From Glaciihabitans sp. (GTDB lineage: Bacteria; Actinomycetota; Actinomycetes; Actinomycetales; Microbacteriaceae): a stretch of DNA of 64,000 nucleotides. The DNA lies in assembly GCA_025465535.1 (NCBI GenBank), contig JAODMY010000110.1, positions 1 through 64,000 of the forward strand. Reading direction: 5' to 3'. The notes under the pieces are model-generated. The model was not told where the DNA came from and did no database searches. It saw only the letters and a program-made list of their open reading frames with translations. Of the stretch, positions 58,924-64,000 are shown piece by piece (within the stretch, counting starts at the first letter, position 1; each line of letters opens with the position of its first letter). The position numbers and the translations under genes are program-made.

Positions 58924-59877
58924 GTGACCGATTCCACAAGGGGTGCCTTTCTCGCGAAGCTTCGGGGAGTCGGCGAGCGCATCAGCGGGTCACGAATCGT
59001 GCAATTCGCGCTTCGCCACAAGAAGGCGATCGCGATTGTGGTGCTCGTCGCGTTCTTCGTTCTCGTCGGCGTTTACATCGCCGTCGATCCGAGCATTTTC
59101 CTTCGCGCCGTCTCGATCGGGTGGAAGAACATCGTCCTGCTCGTCGTGCTCTACTGCGGCATCATCTGCACGAACTTCGGCATCCTCCTGGCTACGGTCC
59201 GGTTGTGCGGCGCGAAACTCGGCGCCCGCGAAGCACTGCTCCTGATCATCTACTCGACGGTCGCCAACTTCTTCGGCCCGCTGCAGAGCGGACCCGGCGT
59301 GCGAGCCGCCTACCTCAAGACGCGGATCGGGCTTCGGTTCCGCGACTTCACGGTCGCGACGCTCTTCTACTACGCGGCGTTCGGCGCATTCAACCTCGGC
59401 CTGCTCTTCCTTGTTATTGCGCCGTGGCTCTCCGCCCTCGCCGTCATCGCGGTCATCGCGGTCATCGTGTTCGTCTGGCGCAAATACAAGCTCGGCAAGC
59501 GCGCGCGCTCGCTTTGGGTGATCGCGGCAGTGACGCTCGTGCAGGTCGTAGCAATGAGCACGATCTTTTTCGTCGAGTTGAACGCCGTGAGCTCGTCGTT
59601 CGTCTCGTTTGTGCGCGCGCTGATCTACGGCGGGAGCGCAAACCTTTCGCTCTTCGTCTCGATCACGCCAGGGGGAATCGGGTTCCGGGAGGCGTTCCTC
59701 CTGTTCGCCCGCGGCCTGCACCACGTGCCGGTCGACACCATCGCATCCGCCGGTATCGTCGACCGCGCGTTCTACGTGCTGTTCCTCGCCGCGCTACTGG
59801 TCTTTTCGAGCCTGCTCCACCTGCGCGGCCGGTTCGTCAAAAACGAGGCCGAGACGGTCAGCGACGACGTCGCCTGA
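58924..59877 (+). CDS. UPF0104/lysylphosphatidylglycerol-synthase-TM-like membrane protein
   Basis: 317 residues with about eight membrane helices. Family features: AIVVLVAFFVLVGVYIAVDP as helix 1, the loop IIYSTVANFFGPLQSGPGVRA, RFRDFTVATLFYY, and SLFVSITPGGIGFREAFLLF, which matches the conserved PGGxGxRE motif of the UPF0104 family. Members are thought to flip or transfer lipid-linked substrates, and homologues near polysaccharide genes are often called flippases; function here is inferred. The gene sits 19 bp after a rhamnosyltransferase. It converges on the next gene with an 84-bp overlap of the 3' ends. Confidence 0.8.
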   Translation: MTDSTRGAFLAKLRGVGERISGSRIVQFALRHKKAIAIVVLVAFFVLVGVYIAVDPSIFLRAVSIGWKNIVLLVVLYCGIICTNFGILLATVRLCGAKLGAREALLLIIYSTVANFFGPLQSGPGVRAAYLKTRIGLRFRDFTVATLFYYAAFGAFNLGLLFLVIAPWLSALAVIAVIAVIVFVWRKYKLGKRARSLWVIAAVTLVQVVAMSTIFFVELNAVSSSFVSFVRALIYGGSANLSLFVSITPGGIGFREAFLLFARGLHHVPVDTIASAGIVDRAFYVLFLAALLVFSSLLHLRGRFVKNEAETVSDDVA

Positions 59878-60894
59878 GAATTCGCGCTCGTAGAGGGCGC
59901 GGCCAGCACGCCCGATCTCCGGCAACTTCGACTTGTTGTCCGCGGCCCAGCGGAACACGTCCGCAAGCGCCGCCTCGCTGCCTCGCTCGACGAGGAGGCT
60001 GTCGACACGATTGGCGAAGACGCCCGTCTCGCGATTGATACCGATGACCGTTGGCACCCCGCTGCCGAGAAACTGGTAGGTCTTGCCCGTGATCACGAAC
60101 TGGGACTGCACGGTGTCGCCGAACGGTCCGCCGAGCATGAGATCGCAGCTGTCGATGAGGGTGGGCAGCTTGGAGTACGGCACCCAGGATTCGTACTCGA
60201 TCCTCGCGCCGCGGGCGCGCGCGTCCTCAACCTGGACGCGTGTCGCATCCGTTCCACCGACCAGTACGAGCGAGACGTCCGGCCGGTCTTTCATAAGAAC
60301 GGCGGCCTCGAGGACGACCGGCAGGCCGTGCAGCGGCAGCATCGAGCCGTAATACAGGATGCGGAGCCCCGGCCGATCCGGATGTGCGCCCCCCGGAATG
60401 AATGTCTCGTCGTCGCTTCCCACCGGGACAGGATGGAACATCGAACGCTCGAGATCCATGAGCTCGGCCGAATAGTCCGCGTGGGACACCGTGTCGGTCA
60501 GGACCCCGGCCGCGCGCTTCATGAGGCGGCGAAAAATCGAGCGCAGGAGCTTCGCACGCAGCGACTTCGGCGAGAACTTGTGGTGCTCGTACACGAACCA
60601 TTCGACGGGATTGATGAACTCGTCGTAGTAGACGGGGCGACCGCCTGCGAGCGCGAGGACGACCGGGAGGATCTCGTAGCCTCGGAAGGTCACGAGATAT
60701 GCATCCGGTCGGCGCTTACTCCTGAGCGCCAGCAGCTGCCGCGTGACCTGCAGGTACCGCGCGACACCGCTCGAACGGTTCTTCACGACCACGACGTTGT
60801 CGAAACTCTTCGCTGCCGCCTTCCGGAGCGCGATGGCACGCACGTAGTCAGGCTGGCGATAGCAGGTGACGACCGCGATGGTGCGCCCGGTCAT
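59794..60894 (-). CDS. GT-B glycosyltransferase
   Basis: 366 residues from ATG 60894, which overlaps the rmlA stop (ATGA), so it is coupled to rml[20 protein letters not shown] is the N-terminal fold. [20 protein letters not shown], then [21 protein letters not shown] and [15 protein letters not shown] mark the second Rossmann domain, with [19 protein letters not shown] near the sugar-nucleotide site. The donor could be dTDP-rhamnose made by the same operon (inference). The upstream frame to 61116 is the shadow of rmlA. The 3' end overlaps the flippase-like gene. Confidence 0.83.
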   Translation of the reverse strand: MTGRTIAVVTCYRQPDYVRAIALRKAAAKSFDNVVVVKNRSSGVARYLQVTRQLLALRSKRRPDAYLVTFRGYEILPVVLALAGGRPVYYDEFINPVEWFVYEHHKFSPKSLRAKLLRSIFRRLMKRAAGVLTDTVSHADYSAELMDLERSMFHPVPVGSDDETFIPGGAHPDRPGLRILYYGSMLPLHGLPVVLEAAVLMKDRPDVSLVLVGGTDATRVQVEDARARGARIEYESWVPYSKLPTLIDSCDLMLGGPFGDTVQSQFVITGKTYQFLGSGVPTVIGINRETGVFANRVDSLLVERGSEAALADVFRWAADNKSKLPEIGRAGRALYEREFSGDVVADRLGLVFDEPAAQVEQARKDQ

Positions 60895-61772
60895 GCTCTG
60901 GGTGTACCAGCCTGCGCGATAAGACCAAGCAGGTAACCGCCGTAGCCGCTCTTGATGAGCGGGCGCGCAAGCTCCGCGAGTTGGGCGTCGGAGATCCAGC
61001 CCGCGCGCCACGCGACTTCCTCGATGCAGCCGATCTTGAAGCCCTGCCGGTCTTCGATCACGCGCACGTACTCTGAGGCCTGCATCATCGACTGGAACGT
61101 GCCTGTGTCGAGCCACGCTGTGCCGCGGTCGAGGATCTCGACCCTGAGTGCGCGCTTCGCGAGGTATCGCTCGTTGACGGCCGAGATCTCGAGCTCGCCG
61201 CGCTCGCTCGGCGTGATCGATTTCGCGACCTCGATCACCGAGTTGTCGTAGAAGTAGAGGCCGGGTACCGCGTAGTTGCTCTTCGGCTGCGCCGGCTTCT
61301 CCTCGATCGAGACGGCGGTCATGTTCTCGTCGAACTCCACGACCCCGTACGCCGCCGGGTCGGCCACCTGGTAGGCGAAGATCAGGCCGCCCTCGATCTC
61401 ACCGCGGTGGGAGAGCGACGGCGCAAGGCCAGCACCGTGAAAGATGTTATCGCCGAGCACCAGCGCTACCGACTCGTCGCCGATGAACTCCTCGCCGATG
61501 ATGAAGGCCTGCGCGAGTCCGTCGGGAGAGGGCTGCACGGCGTATTCGATGCGCATCCCGAGGCTGCTGCCGTCGCCGAGCAACGCACGGAATTGCGCGT
61601 TGTATTCCGGCGTCGTGATGACCAGCACCTCTGTGATGCCCGCCATCATGAGTGTCGACAGCGGGTAGTAGATCATCGGCTTGTCGAAGATCGGCATCAG
61701 TTGCTTCGAGATGCCCTTGGTGATCGGCCAGAGGCGCGTACCGCTGCCGCCCGCCAGGATGATGCCGCGCAT
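60891..61772 (-). CDS. rmlA: glucose-1-phosphate thymidylyltransferase
   Basis: 293 residues, full length. It forms dTDP-glucose from dTTP and glucose-1-phosphate, the first step of dTDP-L-rhamnose synthesis. Motifs: [20 protein letters not shown] (nucleotide loop), [72 protein letters not shown] and [19 protein letters not shown]. It sits between rmlC (one-base overlap, TGATG) and a glycosyltransferase gene (ATGA overlap): order rmlC-rmlA-GT. Confidence 0.97.
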   Translation of the reverse strand: MRGIILAGGSGTRLWPITKGISKQLMPIFDKPMIYYPLSTLMMAGITEVLVITTPEYNAQFRALLGDGSSLGMRIEYAVQPSPDGLAQAFIIGEEFIGDESVALVLGDNIFHGAGLAPSLSHRGEIEGGLIFAYQVADPAAYGVVEFDENMTAVSIEEKPAQPKSNYAVPGLYFYDNSVIEVAKSITPSERGELEISAVNERYLAKRALRVEILDRGTAWLDTGTFQSMMQASEYVRVIEDRQGFKIGCIEEVAWRAGWISDAQLAELARPLIKSGYGGYLLGLIAQAGTPRA

Positions 61773-62404
61773 CAGCCCGCCACGGACCCGGATGCCTGGA
61801 ACGCGGCATCCAACTCTGCATAGTACGAACGAAGGTCATCCCAGCGCGGAAGGGCGCCGAGTGCCTCCGCCTCGGCTAGCGTCGGCGCGCTGGCGTCAGC
61901 CGGCGAGAGAATGGGCTTGCCCGCCTCGGCAGGGAACACCAGCTCCAGCTGCGGGTCGAACAGGCTCACGCCGTGCTCGCGAGGTTTGTTGTAGACGTCG
62001 GTCGTGAAATAGCTGACCGTGGTGTTGTCTGCGAGGGACAAGAAAGCGTGGCCGAGACCCTCCGCAACGTAGACGGCTCGACGGTCCACGTCATCGAGAA
62101 GAACGGATTCCCACCTGCCAAAGGTCGGAGAACCGAGGCGGATATCGACGACGTAGTCGATCACGGCGCCGTGCGCGACCGTCACGTATTTGGCCTGGCC
62201 ACGCGGGACGTCCGCGTAATGGATGCCACGGGCCACGCCTTTGTGCGAGACGGAGATGTTTCCCTGCCGCAGGTCGACCGGGTGCCCCACGATCTCCGCG
62301 AGCTTGTCGAAGCGGTACGACTCGAGGAAGACGCCCCGGTCATCGCCGAACTGCTTCGGCGTTATCTCGTAGGCGTCTGGTATTCCAAGCTCGCGAATCT
62401 GCAC
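61772..62404 (-). CDS. rmlC: dTDP-4-dehydrorhamnose 3,5-epimerase
   Basis: 210 residues from GTG 62404; an upstream ATG at 62440 is possible, but the family start is close to [14 protein letters not shown] and TAGACT (62413-62418 on the minus strand) lies eight bases before the GTG. Motifs: [40 protein letters not shown] (with the catalytic His in RGIHY), [20 protein letters not shown] and [20 protein letters not shown]. Third step of rhamnose synthesis. It is divergent from rmlB, so the four rml genes flank one promoter region. Confidence 0.95.
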   Translation of the reverse strand: MQIRELGIPDAYEITPKQFGDDRGVFLESYRFDKLAEIVGHPVDLRQGNISVSHKGVARGIHYADVPRGQAKYVTVAHGAVIDYVVDIRLGSPTFGRWESVLLDDVDRRAVYVAEGLGHAFLSLADNTTVSYFTTDVYNKPREHGVSLFDPQLELVFPAEAGKPILSPADASAPTLAEAEALGALPRWDDLRSYYAELDAAFQASGSVAG

Positions 62405-62474
62405 GAAAGCAGAGTCTAGCAAGCGGGTATTGGCCGCCATGCGGGCCCGCTGCCGCGCAAATTGGCCCGCCCGC

Positions 62475-62480
62475 TAGGAT
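62475..62480 (+). promoter_or_regulatory. -10 element of rmlB
   Basis: TAGGAT, with a leader of about 36 bases and AAGGAA (62510-62515) before the TTG start. Next to it lies a GCGGGCCCGC palindrome (62441-62450). Confidence 0.45.
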
Positions 62481-62523
62481 GATGCAGTCCTGAATATCGA
62501 TGAGCGCTTAAGGAATCCGGTAG

Positions 62524-63510
62524 TTGAGAATATTGGTCACCGGCGGCGCCGGGTTCATCGGATCGAACTTCGTTCGCCGGGTCCTCACCGACACGTATGA
62601 GGGTCTTGAGGGCGCAGAGGTCACCGTCCTCGACGCGCTCACCTATTCCGGCAACCTGGCGAACCTCGCGCCGGTCGCCACGTCCGCTCGCTACGCCTTC
62701 GTGCACGGCGACATCCGTGATGCCGAGCTGCTCGACCACGTGCTCCCCGGGGTCGATGCCATCGTGCACTTCGCGGCCGAGTCACACGTCGACCGCTCCG
62801 TGCGTGACGCGGCTCCGTTCATCTCGACCAACGTCGGCGGAACGCAGCAGCTGCTCGACGCGGCGGTGCGCCACCAAATCGAGCGATTCGTGCACGTCTC
62901 GACCGACGAGGTGTACGGGTCGATCGAGACCGGTTCGTGGCGAGAAGACCACATCCTCGAACCGAACTCCCCGTACGCGGCGTCCAAGGCCTCGAGCGAC
63001 CTGCTCGCCCGCGCCTGGCACCGCACGCACGGGCTCAACATCTCGGTAACGCGCTGCTCCAACAACTACGGCACGTACCACTTCCCCGAAAAGCTCATCC
63101 CGCTGTTCGTGACCAACCTGCTCGACGGGCTGCCTGTTCCGCTCTACGGCGACGGCGAGAACGTGCGCGACTGGCTGCACGTCGATGACCACTGTCGCGG
63201 CATCGCGATGGTGCTGACCCGCGGTGCGGCGGGTGAGATCTACAACATCGGCGGCGGCACAGAACTCACCAACCGACAGCTCACCGAACTGCTCCTCGAG
63301 GCCACGAGCCGCGACTGGTCCTTCGTCACCCAGGTCGAAGATCGCAAGGGCCACGACCGCAGGTACAGCGTCGACATCGGCAAGATCTCGTCCACTCTCG
63401 GATACCAGCCGCAGGTGGATTTCACCGCGGGCCTCGCCGACGTCGTCGCCTGGTACCGCGATAACCGCGCGTGGTGGGAACCGCTCAAGCAGCGCGCCGG
63501 GCTCGTCTAG
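62524..63510 (+). CDS. rmlB: dTDP-glucose 4,6-dehydratase
   Basis: 328 residues. The start is TTG 62524, preceded by AAGGAA; it gives the exact family N-terminus RILVTGGAGFIGSNFVRRVL. Motifs: YSGNLANLAPV, HGDIRDAEL, HFAAESHVDRSVRDAAPF, HVSTDEVYGSIETGSW, the YxxxK of NSPYAASKASSDLL, RCSNNYGTYHFPEKLIP and DWLHVDDHCRGI, all diagnostic. Second step of dTDP-L-rhamnose synthesis. rmlD follows after two bases, so rmlB-rmlD is one operon. Confidence 0.97.
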   Translation: MRILVTGGAGFIGSNFVRRVLTDTYEGLEGAEVTVLDALTYSGNLANLAPVATSARYAFVHGDIRDAELLDHVLPGVDAIVHFAAESHVDRSVRDAAPFISTNVGGTQQLLDAAVRHQIERFVHVSTDEVYGSIETGSWREDHILEPNSPYAASKASSDLLARAWHRTHGLNISVTRCSNNYGTYHFPEKLIPLFVTNLLDGLPVPLYGDGENVRDWLHVDDHCRGIAMVLTRGAAGEIYNIGGGTELTNRQLTELLLEATSRDWSFVTQVEDRKGHDRRYSVDIGKISSTLGYQPQVDFTAGLADVVAWYRDNRAWWEPLKQRAGLV

Positions 63511-63512
63511 CC

Positions 63513-64000
63513 ATGCGCTGGCTGGTGACCGGTGGTACCGGCATGCTCGCGCAAGACCTGCGACGTGAACTTGCGGGCCAGGATGCGACCTTCCTCGGCC
63601 ACGCCGAGCTGGATGTGACCGACCTCGAGTCGGTCATCGCCGCCGTCAAGGACCACGATGTCGTCGTAAACGCCGCCGCGTACACGCGGGTGGACGACGC
63701 GGAAACGGATGTCGAAACCGCTACCGCAGTGAACGCGACAGGCGCGGAAAACCTGGCCATCGCGGCCGAGCGCTTCGCGGCGAAACTCATCCAGGTCTCG
63801 ACGGATTATGTCTTCGACGGCACCGCGACGACTCCATACCCGGAAGACGCACCGGTTAGCCCGGTATCGGTCTACGGCCGGACGAAGGCCGAAGGCGAGC
63901 GCCTCGCTCTCGCGGCGCATCCGACCGGCACTCTCGTTCTTCGCACGGCCTGGCTGTACGGGGCTGGCGGCGACAACTTCGTCGCTGCGATGCTGCGCCT
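63513..64000 (+). CDS. rmlD: dTDP-4-dehydrorhamnose reductase, N-terminal part (runs off the window)
   Basis: At least 162 residues, open at the right edge. It starts ATG 63513 with RWLVTGGTGMLAQDLRREL (NADPH loop). NAAAYTRVDDAETDVETATA, IQVSTDYVFDGTATTPYPED, SVYGRTKAEGERLAL (Tyr/Lys pair) and LRTAWLYGAGGDNFV follow. This is the typical RmlD pattern; it reduces the keto-sugar to dTDP-L-rhamnose, completing the pathway encoded by the four rml genes here. Confidence 0.95.
   Translation, partial: MRWLVTGGTGMLAQDLRRELAGQDATFLGHAELDVTDLESVIAAVKDHDVVVNAAAYTRVDDAETDVETATAVNATGAENLAIAAERFAAKLIQVSTDYVFDGTATTPYPEDAPVSPVSVYGRTKAEGERLALAAHPTGTLVLRTAWLYGAGGDNFVAAMLR

Overview
The window is GC-rich and densely coded. 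It has many GTG/TTG starts, many 4-bp stop/start overlaps (ATGA, GTGA), a frequent GGATGC/GCATCC word, a DUF3073-purM-purF-sterol-carrier gene neighbourhood and no outer-membrane genes. This points to a high-GC Gram-positive actinobacterium, most likely of the family Microbacteriaceae; this placement is inferred from gene content and composition, not from a database search.

Layout. 1-8.5 kb: a MarR fragment, a DUF1003 membrane protein, the cysteine pair cysK-cysE, a metallo-beta-lactamase-fold hydrolase, a MaoC-like/GNAT pair, a DEAD-box RNA helicase with a very long repetitive N-terminus, and a lipoprotein esterase/GNAT pair. 8.5-18 kb: a stand-alone AcrB-type RND transporter, a YczE-like membrane protein, a TipAS-type MerR regulator divergent from a DUF4097-PadR operon, a KimA-like APC (potassium) transporter and a two-gene Fluc/CrcB fluoride channel. 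18-25.7 kb: a LacI repressor divergent from a sugar ABC importer (binding protein plus two permeases, no ATPase) and a glycogen-debranching-type glycosidase, then a flavin oxidoreductase. 25.8-35.7 kb: purine genes (purM, purF, purD, purC, purS, purQ) interleaved with DUF3073, a sterol-carrier-like protein, a VOC dioxygenase, an SGNH hydrolase and a nucleoside-kinase-like P-loop protein. purL does not follow purQ.

From 36 kb to the right edge is a surface-glycopolymer locus. It starts with a 905-residue LuxR-type ATPase regulator and a membrane processive glycosyltransferase. Next comes a coupled operon of UDP-sugar dehydrogenase, epimerase and a GlmS enzyme, then three exported proteins, including a 1404-residue polysaccharide deacetylase with four exact 480-bp repeats and a DUF4214 tail. 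A GT-C-like membrane protein, several glycosyltransferases, two GDP-mannose 4,6-dehydratase paralogues, a UPF0104 flippase-like protein and rmlA/C/B/D follow. The locus can make activated amino-sugar/uronate, 6-deoxy-mannose-type and dTDP-rhamnose precursors and assemble them; no Wzx or ABC-type polysaccharide exporter is visible inside the window.

The most unusual non-coding content is a set of small inverted-repeat elements. Two families of about 64-66 bp each occur twice between genes; one shows a compensatory stem change and the other has arms built from duplicated 11-mers. Two further, longer-loop inverted repeats share the same 62-bp inner spacing, and one of them lies inside a kinase gene. 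Short tandem duplications that carry a gene's own stop codon occur at the ends of three genes. Clear operator architectures were found for the MerR, PadR and LacI regulators. No tRNA, rRNA, CRISPR, transposase or prophage genes were seen.
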